Below are positions 55,969 through 64,000 of a stretch of DNA of 64,000 nt, piece by piece. The notes under the pieces are model-generated. The model did not search any database. It saw nothing but the letters and a program-made list of their open reading frames with translations, and was not told the origin of the DNA. The first letter of the stretch is position 1, and every line of letters starts with the position of its first letter. The translations under genes were made by a program, and so were the position numbers. Source of the DNA: Orientia tsutsugamushi (GTDB taxonomy: Bacteria; Pseudomonadota; Alphaproteobacteria; Rickettsiales; Rickettsiaceae); assembly GCF_900327275.1 (NCBI RefSeq), contig NZ_LS398548.1, positions 124,001 through 188,000 on the forward strand. Direction: 5' to 3'.

Positions 55969-56927
55969 ATGTTATTTTTTAAATTAACCACTTCTTCTTT
56001 TGACAATCCGGTATTTTCAGAAATAAATTCAACTGAAAAGCCAGCTTTTAATAAGTTCATTGCAAGCTCTTGTGCGGCTTCAGCTCTGCCTTCAGCTCTG
56101 CCTTCAGCTCTGCCTTTAGCTATGCCTTTAGCTATGCCTTCATCAATATATTGCGCAGCAATTGTTCCCATAATCCTTTTTCTATCCTCAATTGATAAAT
56201 TTTCATCCAGTAATTGTTTTAACCTAGGTTGCTCATTTTTACTAACCTTACTTATAGTATAATGCAATAACGCTTTTATGTAAAGAAAGCCATTTTCTTT
56301 ATCTTTTTGTGCTATTTCTTGTAGTGTATCAAAAAATTTTGCCCATAACTCTATTATATCTGGTTGATTATGAATATACTTCATAAAATGAACTAGTGCA
56401 GCAGTTGCTTTTCTTTTTATTTCACTATCTGGCATTGCTTGCCAATCGATTAATAAGTATTCAGAGCCCATCAATTTTTTAGCTAATTTAGGATCATCAA
56501 ACAGTTCCCATAAAGTTCTTGGAGCATTAAATCTTTCAGATCCGTGATATACTACAATTGGTACAACAATTGGTAATTTACCACGTTCTTTTGTACGCTT
56601 TTTTAGTCCTTTTTTATGCCTTTTTAATATTGATAATGTGTATTGCCATAATTTGAACGCGATCCAATAATCAGATCTTAATTCTGCTTCAATAAGTACA
56701 TATATAAATGCATCATTATTATTTTTTGTTTTAACTGAAAATAGCACGTCACACATACTACGGCGTAAATTAGCTTCAACAAACGATTCTTGTTCAACTT
56801 TTATAGTACTTAAATCTAGTATGTTTTTAACTTCATTTGGTAAAAAATCATTTGTAAAATCCAGAGCTGCTTTTGGATCATTCATTAAATCTTTAAATAG
56901 CCCATCGTGTTTTAAATTTTCAGACAT
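55959..56927 (-). CDS. Rpn-family PD-(D/E)XK nuclease/transposase-like protein
   Basis: 322 residues, a different member from 30860 (about 35-40 percent identical over the core: KHDGLFKDLMNDPKAALDFTNDFL, SMCDVLFSVKTKNNNDAFIYVLIEAE) but with nearly the same last 45 residues (AMNLLKAGFSVEFISENTG). So the tail was exchanged or converted between family members. The KGIAKGRAEG repeat region is present. The start overlaps the end of the upstream Toprim frame by 16 bases. Confidence 0.85.
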   Translation of the reverse strand: MSENLKHDGLFKDLMNDPKAALDFTNDFLPNEVKNILDLSTIKVEQESFVEANLRRSMCDVLFSVKTKNNNDAFIYVLIEAELRSDYWIAFKLWQYTLSILKRHKKGLKKRTKERGKLPIVVPIVVYHGSERFNAPRTLWELFDDPKLAKKLMGSEYLLIDWQAMPDSEIKRKATAALVHFMKYIHNQPDIIELWAKFFDTLQEIAQKDKENGFLYIKALLHYTISKVSKNEQPRLKQLLDENLSIEDRKRIMGTIAAQYIDEGIAKGIAKGRAEGRAEGRAEAAQELAMNLLKAGFSVEFISENTGLSKEEVVNLKNNIEY

Positions 56928-59597
56928 AATCCTGGTTGTATATTAGTTTGTATTGATTCAATTTTTTCATTAAGTTTTCTTATTTCAGGGCTGATAATAT
57001 TTCTAACAGCATATAATCCTTGAGTTTTTAATACATTATTGAAGTCATTTTTGACTGTACAGACTACTGCTTCCTTATCCTCCAGAACTTTTTCAGCTTT
57101 TTCAGTATTTACGTCATTTTTAACTGCTAGAATGATCTTTTCTTTTGGGCCAGGATTATAGTTTTGCAAATTTTCGGCTTCAATTGCACATAAGATTTTT
57201 CCTTCGACTCCAGCTTGCCTAATGGTTAACGCTGTTTCAATATCCTTTGTAATGATTGTTACAGGTGAGTATTTTGAATTCTGTTGAGCAATTTCAGCAA
57301 ATGACCCACTAATTGTACCAACAGATTTTTCAGCTACATCAGCTTTATTACATGTTTTTGAATTCAGAGCTAATATCTTAGCTCCAGTAATTTCATCTTT
57401 GTCATTTTTAACAAAAATAGTGAGTGCAGGCCAGGATTTTTGAGTCTCTTCATCAAAAACCATATTTGCCCTTAAATTATGAATTATTAAAGATTTTTGA
57501 ACTATAAATTCCTGTATGGTTTTCTGAATATTTATTAACTACTATTGCTTCCACCTTAGCTTCCTCTTCTTGTTTAAAGTAGTATAGAGATGACGATTTA
57601 TTATACAATTCTTTAACATTCGTAATATCATTTTGTTTTGCTATACTATTATTTTCTGTTTGAGTAAGTTTGGTTGTTTCAACTGCCTTAGTCAGTTTAG
57701 TAATTTCAGGTTCTATAATGTCTCTAATTGACTGGTCTCCACAACTTTGCAACAGATTATTAAAATCACCATTTTCTGGTGGTTTAACTATACAAGTTAT
57801 TGCTTCCTTCATTTCTAATATTTTTGCAGCTTTAATTACAGTATTATTAGTTAGAGAATTTTTGCTATCATTATCTGCTGCAATGATGATTTTTTCACCA
57901 GGAAATGGTGAATAATTTCTCAAATTCGCAATTCCTGCACTAGCAATGATATTACCTTTAATGCCTGATTGCTGCAAGCTCAATGCTGTTTCAGCGCCTT
58001 CTGCTATAATTGTTATATTAGGGTCATTCGCATTTCGCTTTGCGATTGTTATGAACGATCCTCTGATTTTACCGAAAGATCTTCTGTTAATTGAAATATT
58101 CGCCTTATCTCCTGCCGAATTTAGATATACGGCCTGTACTCCGGTAATTTCTCCTTTTGAATTTCTTGCAAATGCTGTAAATGCTGGATAATTTTTTCTC
58201 GTTTGAGTATCAAACAGTATACTTCCTTTTAAGTCTGAACTTGCGGTGCTTTTGTCAAAAGTAATACCACGATTTTCAAGATACTTTTTTACTATTTCAA
58301 CTTCTGCGCTTGGGCTCGTATCTATCTCATAACCATGTATTCTGTTTGATCGTTCATAAAAGTTTTGAACTTTTGCGATTTTAACACTTTCAGATTCTTG
58401 AGTGTATTGTTGAGAATCGTTGTTAGTCGTAGCATATCTGGGATACTGTTGTCTAACGTTAGACATTCCAACCATACTTTTCAAATATTCCTTTGCCTCA
58501 AAAAAGCCGTATCCTCTTTCTCTTCGAGCCAGGGATAATAAATCACCCTTTTGTCCTGTACTAAAGTCATACCATTGTCCAGCGTACTTGCCCTCGGTGG
58601 TTACTTGTATTTTGCCAGTGTCTCCCCAACGTAATCTTCCGTGTCTAGATAGGCGCTTATTTGGCTCTCCAAGAATATCACGAGCTATAGTGTCAGCTCT
58701 ATAAGCTATTGCATCCCTCAATTTTTGTAGTTCTTCCTCGCTATTTGAATAATAATCGTTTTTTCTATAGTTTTGAGCAGATTGATATTGCCTTACTTCA
58801 TTTGCTTGAACATCATTATTCTCCTCTTTTGAATTGATAGAGTCTGTCTTAGCTGTGCTAAGCTGCTCTATTAGGTTAGCAACATTTTTTGTAGCTTGCA
58901 CATTGTAGTACAGCCGTACTTGCTCTGCATTCCCTATCATGCTTATGTTAGAACTTTCTATTCCTACACCATTATTATGAAGAACATATACATCTTTTTT
59001 GACAGCTGTTTGTGGGTTACAAACTGTTGTAGCATATCCATGTTTAAAGCTTATTTTATTCAAATCAAAGCTTACCTCGTTTCCTGTATCTGTCTTAGCT
59101 ACAAACTTATTTTCATCAATTGATACTAGAGTTGCAAATTCACTGTTTTGTATTTGTAAATCCTTATCGTTTGTTTGAAATACAATTCGGTCTCCAGCCA
59201 TGTAGTTAGCATATTTTTTTGATTCGGCTCCTGAAATTAAAATGCTGTATTCTGGACCTTTCAGAGCACCATTTTCCTTCATGTAGTTTCTGATGTTTTG
59301 ATTAATATTTTCAGCTTCTTTATGGTCAGCAATTATCAAACGATCCTGCAGCTCAAATTTACTATTCTTCCAATCATTGATTAATTGGTTTATTGATTCT
59401 TTTAGAGTATTATCAGCCCTCAAGCTATTATTATCACTAAGTAGCACTATACCATCAGCAATATCACCATTTATCAACTTTACAGCCACATTGTGGTTCC
59501 AGCTGTTAGCTTTAGAATTTTCTATATCTGTTTTTAAATTATGAATGTTATTGAAATTATTTGAATCATTGATTTTGTCAGTCATATAAAACCTCAC
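56912..59597 (-). pseudogene. Helicase-tail/primase/Toprim gene, frameshifted
   Basis: 706 codons from 59597 (ATG of MTDKIND at 59585 is more likely), then the same extra base as in the left arm near 57477, then 183 codons to 56912. Order: helicase C-terminal half of a TraA paralogue lacking Walker A (ADGIVLLSDNNSLRADN, YMAGDRIVF, KHGYATTV), DnaG-like fold (GRLRWGDTGKIQV), a good Toprim module (IAEGAETALS/AADNDS) and a degenerate Toprim module (TKDIETALT). Compared with the left copy it keeps about 200 more residues at the start. Probably once supplied primers to transferred strands. Confidence 0.85.
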
Positions 59598-59653
59598 CTT
59601 CGCATCACTAAATTGTTTTGCGGTATAAATATTTGATATTTTTACCGTTTGAA

Positions 59654-59782
59654 TTATAATTTTATTGCTAAGTGATTATTGAGATAGTTTTCTAACAGAT
59701 GCAGATCTTCAAAATTCCAGCGCTTCCAATATTCTCTTAGCAAGGCATAATGCGAATTACAAAAATCGCTTTCGGTTATCAT
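59654..59782 (-). CDS. Small 42-residue ORF between traA(Ti) and the primase gene
   Basis: ATG 59780-59782 to TAA 59654-59656. The peptide starts MITESDFCNSHYALLREYW and continues KRWNFEDLHLLENYLN. A truncated, diverged version lies in the left arm at about 28670-28730. Conservation of the coding look between arms is weak evidence for a gene; it may equally be the broken N-terminus of the helicase/primase gene. It fills the 59598-59848 gap. Confidence 0.35.
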   Translation of the reverse strand: MITESDFCNSHYALLREYWKRWNFEDLHLLENYLNNHLAIKL

Positions 59783-59848
59783 TTTTTATCTCATTTTGTA
59801 ATTCGCCCTGTGAATGAATAGCTTACATTCAATTTCAAATCTTCAGCA

Positions 59849-62668
59849 CTACCGTCTAACTCCAATTTTTGGAGCTATGTTAGTTTTCACCACTTGTTCA
59901 GACTCTGTTTTTACGTTCTGAGTATTAATTAACTTCATGATTTCAGGTATCATAAGCTCCTTAACAGCTGTGGCTCCTTTATTTTTTAGCATTTCGTTAA
60001 AATCTTCACCTTCTGAAGGAACTACGATGCTAGTGATTGCTCCTTTGCTTGTCAGTACTTTTGCAGCCTCGTTTATAGTGCTTACATATTCTTTATTCTG
60101 TTTATAATTATTTGCAGCTATAAGAATCTTTTCTCCTTGAAATGGTTGATAGTACTTCAAATTATTTACATTTGAGCTATATACCATTCTGCTATCAATG
60201 CCAGCCTTCTGAAAACTTGATATCGCTTTTCCTTCTGCAGACAGAATGGTTACATCATAATCATATTGTCTTTGTTCTTTGATCTGCATAAATAATGGAG
60301 TAGAAATATCTTTGAGCTGGACTTTTTCTACTTTAGCTTCTTGATCTGGTTTAGCGGTAAAATGATAATATTCTTCATTCACATGAGATCTATCATTGAT
60401 ATCATTGATTATAGACTTAAACCAGTTTTCAACTTTACTAAAAACTTTACTAAAAACAGTTGTCTTTGTCCGTTCTTTCTCCAAATCATGAGCAGTTTTC
60501 AGAGTTATGCTAGCTGATTTATCATTTGGTCTGCTGAGCTGATTTATTAAACTGTTAATGCTTACAGTAGCTTTCTTATTGCAATATAGCTGCAAGCTCT
60601 CTATATGCCTTGTCATAGCTACATATGAGCTGCTTATATTACTTACTCCATTATGCAAAACGTATACATCTTTTATAGAAGCTCCCTGAGCCTTATAAAT
60701 AGTACTTGCATAGCCATGTTTAAATTGTATTTTACTAGGATCAAAACTCACCTCTTTTCCTGCATCTGTCTTAGCTACAAATTCATTTTTATTAACAGAA
60801 GTTAAAGTTGCAAATTCACTGTTTTGTATTTGTAAATCCTTATCGCTTTTTTGAAATACGATTCTATCTCCTGCCATATAGGACTCTTTCCTTCCAGCTA
60901 TTGAACGCCTATATTCTGTGCCTTGTAGCGTACCATTTGCTTTTAACAAAGACCTAATACTTGAATTAAGAATGTCGACATCTTTATTACGTACTGTAAT
61001 TACCAATTTTTCATGTAGCTTAAACTTGCTTAGACTCCAGTTGTATATTAACTTACTCATTGAGTCCTGTAATGTATTATCAAACTTAACACATTTATTT
61101 TGTCTCAGTAAGGTTATACCGCTTAAAATATTACTCTCAGCAAACTTCATTGCTGCTTCTCTGCTCCAGTTTTCACTTTGTCTGCGAATATCTATTAAAA
61201 CATGCGAACCGAAATTATTACTCAGCATCTCAAACATTCCGCCTCTTTCTATTGAAGCTAACTGCTTTTCATCTCCAGCAAGTATCAGTTGACAATTATT
61301 GTTTCTAACTACTCTAAACAGCTCTGCATAAGCTTTAGTACCTACCATTCCAGCTTCATCTACTACTATTAAGCTGTCTTGCATAAAAATTTTTTTTCGA
61401 TTATACAAAAATCCTTTTACTGTATAGACATCAGTATAACCTTTGCTCTTCAGCTCTGATACTGCCTTATGAGTGGGGGCAAGACCAATAACTTTTTGTC
61501 CACGATTTGTTGCGAGCTTATGCGCTTTTATTAAAACATAAGATTTTCCTGTACCAGCTCTTCCTCTCAAGACTCTAACTCCACTAGTGCTAAGCAAAAT
61601 ATGCCTTAGCGCTTGTTTCTGTTCCTCACTAACATTTGTTAGACCTTCGATATCACTTTTAAGATTGTAAATGTCGTTGTAATAAACCTGATTATTGATT
61701 TTATTAGCTATTCTGATTATTCTGGTCTCCTCATTTCGAACCTCAATTGTCGTAAAATATTTGCTACTTTCACCATCATCATGATATAATTCTAGTATTC
61801 TATTTGAACTAAGCACTTGCTGAACTAACAGTTCCCTTTCTGCTTTCGCTGAATATAGTATATCTTGAACAGCTTTTTCAACATCCTGCTTAGTAAAAAT
61901 AGATTTGTAATGTGTTATAGAATCTGTTATTACGTCAGCATCATTAATAATCTTCAAATGAGCCTCTTTACGTAACTCATTTTCATTTACTACTTCATTA
62001 ATTAAATTCCTAATTCTACGAGGTCCAATATGCTTTCCAGGTACTTCGCTTGTCTCGTCAACTCTATATGGTAAGCCTAATTCAGCGAAATATGCATTAG
62101 TTTCTTCTTTTGCTATTTCATGAATCATCTTGGAATCTTTAATAATACGCCACTGACCTTTTACTGTTATAAATTCAGCCTCTAAGTCAACAGCTTTATC
62201 ACCCAATTCTTCACCATTCTCTTTAAATCTTCTTGTAGTAACCAATATATGTGCATGCCAGTTTTTATCTCCTGTTTGAGGCTTATGAATGTCTATCTGT
62301 ACTCCAAGACCATTTTGCACCCATTCCATTGCATCAACTATTCGATGAGTTAGTTCTATTCTATGCTCTAAATTTAGCTCCTTCTCGTCTGGCAATGCTA
62401 TTACTATATCCTTCAACAACTTACTATTTTCTCTTGTTTCTGTTCGTTCTACCTCATTCATTAATGTTTGAATATTCTTGAAGTCTTGATTTACATAATC
62501 CGGTATCAGCACTGTATGATATACATTATCTTTCTTACGAGAGAAGTTATACTTTATACCTGTCTTCTCGTTTTCAACAATAGTTCTTGCATTATACGCT
62601 GCCTTACGACAACTATCACCTCCTGTACTTCTACTTAAAAATTCAATCCTTGTAAACTGTATCGCCAT
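59849..62668 (-). CDS. traA(Ti): Ti-type TraA relaxase-helicase, full-length copy
   Basis: 939 residues from ATG 62668 (945 from GTG 62686). Relaxase: CRKAAYNARTIV and NWHAHILVT. Helicase: Walker A GRAGTGKSYV, VVDEAGMVG, GDEKQL, and the motif V-VI part YKAQGASIKDVYVLHNG and SYVAMTRH that the left copy has lost. The C-terminal Toprim-like module has SAEGKAISSFQ and AANNYKQN, so acidic residues are mostly replaced. It should nick oriT, stay bound to the 5' end and unwind DNA. Lies opposite traD(Ti). The best candidate for an active relaxase in the window. Confidence 0.93.
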   Translation of the reverse strand: MAIQFTRIEFLSRSTGGDSCRKAAYNARTIVENEKTGIKYNFSRKKDNVYHTVLIPDYVNQDFKNIQTLMNEVERTETRENSKLLKDIVIALPDEKELNLEHRIELTHRIVDAMEWVQNGLGVQIDIHKPQTGDKNWHAHILVTTRRFKENGEELGDKAVDLEAEFITVKGQWRIIKDSKMIHEIAKEETNAYFAELGLPYRVDETSEVPGKHIGPRRIRNLINEVVNENELRKEAHLKIINDADVITDSITHYKSIFTKQDVEKAVQDILYSAKAERELLVQQVLSSNRILELYHDDGESSKYFTTIEVRNEETRIIRIANKINNQVYYNDIYNLKSDIEGLTNVSEEQKQALRHILLSTSGVRVLRGRAGTGKSYVLIKAHKLATNRGQKVIGLAPTHKAVSELKSKGYTDVYTVKGFLYNRKKIFMQDSLIVVDEAGMVGTKAYAELFRVVRNNNCQLILAGDEKQLASIERGGMFEMLSNNFGSHVLIDIRRQSENWSREAAMKFAESNILSGITLLRQNKCVKFDNTLQDSMSKLIYNWSLSKFKLHEKLVITVRNKDVDILNSSIRSLLKANGTLQGTEYRRSIAGRKESYMAGDRIVFQKSDKDLQIQNSEFATLTSVNKNEFVAKTDAGKEVSFDPSKIQFKHGYASTIYKAQGASIKDVYVLHNGVSNISSSYVAMTRHIESLQLYCNKKATVSINSLINQLSRPNDKSASITLKTAHDLEKERTKTTVFSKVFSKVENWFKSIINDINDRSHVNEEYYHFTAKPDQEAKVEKVQLKDISTPLFMQIKEQRQYDYDVTILSAEGKAISSFQKAGIDSRMVYSSNVNNLKYYQPFQGEKILIAANNYKQNKEYVSTINEAAKVLTSKGAITSIVVPSEGEDFNEMLKNKGATAVKELMIPEIMKLINTQNVKTESEQVVKTNIAPKIGVRR

Positions 62669-62965
62669 CTCAATACCAATTCTCACCTGAGTTTTAAGTT
62701 AGCATGGTTTTTTTGATTTTGCTAGCACAAACTTCTTTTTTTTTAACATTCAATCGGTTAATGAGTACTCATTTTTTAACAGTAAACTTTCAAGTTTACG
62801 TATTGCGTAGTAAGCTTATTTTTCAATGAAGCTTCTAACCTTGAATTCACGTTTTTTTGACTATAATTATTTGATGTTGGTTTGGTAGGCGCGGTTTTTT
62901 TTCTTTACTGGAATTTTATTTTGATATATTCTTGCCTGATTTTTTTATCTTTCTGAATTACTAAC
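62669..62965. promoter_or_regulatory. Divergent traA(Ti)/traD(Ti) spacer, candidate oriT, right copy
   Basis: Mirrors 25883-26186: ATGAGTACTCAT (62761-62772), GTAAACTT-TC-AAGTTTAC (62782-62799), ACGTATTGCGTA, and GGTTTGGTAGGCGCGG, where the left copy has GTACGG. The spacing of these elements is kept although single bases differ. Acts at least as a two-way promoter region. Confidence 0.5.
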
Positions 62966-63421
62966 ATGGCAAATCTTATGCAGCAAAAAATTACTCTTCA
63001 ACAAAAAAAGGCTAGGCTAATCATGGATGAGGTTAACCTTAAAATTAAAGAACGTAAAATGCGTACTCGACGTCTTATCGAAATGGGTGGATTAGTTGCT
63101 AAAGCTAAGCTTGATCACTTATCAGCAAATACTTTATTTGGTGCAATTGTTTCACTAAAAGAAACTTTAACACAACATCCAAATGTTCAGGATCATTGGA
63201 CTACAATAGGTAAAGATATTTTTGATAAAGAACAGCAAAATAAAGCGGCTGTGATTTTAAAATTCACCTCTGAACCAGATGAAAACACTAAGCGCCACAT
63301 TCGCCTTCATGGCTTAAAATGGAACAGTTTTCGTCAAGAATGGTGCGGCCATGTTAAGGATATTGAGGCCTTAAAGAATGGCCTTCTCAATGTTCAGTAT
63401 AAACTTGAGCTTGTATCTTAG
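62966..63421 (+). CDS. traD(Ti): Ti-type TraD conjugal transfer accessory protein, copy 2
   Basis: 151 residues; as 25436-25882 but with four extra N-terminal residues (MANL), one Ser fewer in FTSEPDEN and a different C-terminal end (YKLELVS). TraD(Ti) core KIKERKMRTRRLIEMGGLVAKAKLDHL and the end domain HIRLHGLKWNSFRQEWCGHV are the same. Intact. Confidence 0.87.
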   Translation: MANLMQQKITLQQKKARLIMDEVNLKIKERKMRTRRLIEMGGLVAKAKLDHLSANTLFGAIVSLKETLTQHPNVQDHWTTIGKDIFDKEQQNKAAVILKFTSEPDENTKRHIRLHGLKWNSFRQEWCGHVKDIEALKNGLLNVQYKLELVS

Positions 63422-63745
63422 ATAATAGTTCAAACTATATGCATAGCTAGCAATATCACTACTGATAGAAAATATAGAGTAAGAATTTCAGAGTAACATA
63501 ACTGATGGTAATAATAAAAAAAAATAAAGAATTTTGATGAAATCTCTGATAGTATTAAAAATAAGGCTGTAAAAAAGAAAATTTGTAACAGCACATTTGA
63601 TTTAGCAATTATCACAGCTAATCAAAAATTTAAAGGGTAATTTTTATAAATCATATGAAATATATGACAGTATTATTAATACAGTTACATCTGTTGCATC
63701 AAAATAATCTGCTCATATAACAGTATTTAATTTTAGGGTAAAGAT
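63422..63745 (+). other. Scar with traG 3'-end remnant and broken TPR leader
   Basis: The string CTCTGATAGTATTAAAAATAAG near 63542 resembles the traG end, as at 12660. At 63655 ATGAAATATATGACAGTATTA looks like the start of a TPR gene's signal peptide, but the frame stops at 63719. No working gene is seen. Confidence 0.5.
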
Positions 63746-64000
63746 ATGCTAGCAAACAAATATTTTAGTAAAGGGAATTCATTTTTTCAGTTAAGAAAAT
63801 ATCAAGAAGCAATTAAAAATTATGATGTAGCTATTAAGTGTAATCCAGATTTTATAGAAGCTTATATGAATAAAGGAATTGCTTTAAGGGAATTAGGACA
63901 ATATCAAAAGGCAATAGAAATTTTTGATACAGCTATTAGATATGAACCAGATTTGGCAAAAGCTTATTATGCTAAAGGACTTTCTTTATACGAACTAGGA
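63746..64000 (+). CDS. TPR-repeat protein, start without signal peptide (runs off the window)
   Basis: ATG 63746 with GGGTAAAG upstream; 85 open codons to the window end with tetratricopeptide repeats (YQEAIKNYDVAIKCNPDFIEAYMNKG). The usual signal peptide is missing: a decayed leader lies just upstream (63655-63720), so this copy would stay in the cytosol or is a pseudogene. Third member of the TPR family in the window. Confidence 0.7.
   Translation, partial: MLANKYFSKGNSFFQLRKYQEAIKNYDVAIKCNPDFIEAYMNKGIALRELGQYQKAIEIFDTAIRYEPDLAKAYYAKGLSLYELG

Larger units (their letters stand above)
55644..63421. repeat. Right arm of large inverted repeat B
   Basis: Mirror of 25436-32181. It keeps the longer versions of traA(Ti) and the primase gene and a complete traD. 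The matching limits are traD codons at about 55644 and the last codons of traD(Ti) near 63412; beyond 63421 the DNA is unrelated to the left flank (Rpn gene there, traG/TPR scrap here). Confidence 0.85.

Overview
Organism and overall nature. The window is AT-rich, carries no rRNA or tRNA gene that I can see, and is almost entirely mobile DNA. It combines an F-type conjugation operon (traL-E-K-pilin-B-V-C-W-U-trbC-N-F-H-G-D), Ti-type traA/traD mobilisation genes, a tyrosine integrase, dnaB and a DnaA_N-containing Rep protein, and RelA/SpoT-type HD hydrolases. It also carries ankyrin and TPR proteins, Rpn-type PD-(D/E)XK nucleases, a Dam-type methylase, sensor-kinase relics and IS elements. This is the known gene set of the Rickettsiales amplified genetic element (RAGE), and the degree of duplication and decay points to Orientia tsutsugamushi or a very close relative. 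That assignment is from recognition of gene content, not from a search.

Layout. (1) 1-6914 and 17621-22988 are inverted copies of one cargo module: sensor-kinase relics, a variable gene, a dam-like methylase, an outer-membrane-type protein, an ankyrin protein and an RSH hydrolase. (2) Between them, 6915-17620 holds dnaB and the rep gene, then a scrap yard: traN tail, IS110 copy, traG tail, TPR gene, Panacea-domain gene, traF head, Rpn fragment, a traA/primase fragment split by an IS5-family element, and a rep tail. (3) 22989-25409 holds a second kinase, a third RSH gene and an Rpn gene. (4) 25436-32181 is a Ti-type traD/traA plus primase-Toprim plus Rpn block ending in a traD scrap; 55644-63421 is its inverted copy. 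(5) Between these arms, 32182-33606 is decayed DNA with a group II intron RT scrap, 34095-35294 is the integrase, and 35454-55949 is the F-type tra operon. An ankyrin/F-box-like gene in the operon is split by the second IS110 copy, and a TPR gene sits between traG and traD. (6) The window ends in a third, 5'-truncated TPR gene.

How the genes fit together. The F-type genes encode the mating-pair apparatus. TraD is the coupling ATPase. TraA(Ti) is relaxase plus helicase, with a candidate oriT in the divergent traD(Ti)/traA(Ti) spacer. Int would move the element in and out of the chromosome, and DnaB/Rep look like a replication module. The RSH, ankyrin, TPR, methylase and outer-membrane genes are cargo. 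At least seven conjugation or replication genes (traE, traB, traC, traH, traG, dnaB and the primase gene) carry one or a few point lesions in otherwise readable frames. The element is therefore probably immobile but only recently inactivated. Several lesions are shared between duplicated copies, so part of the decay came before the duplications.
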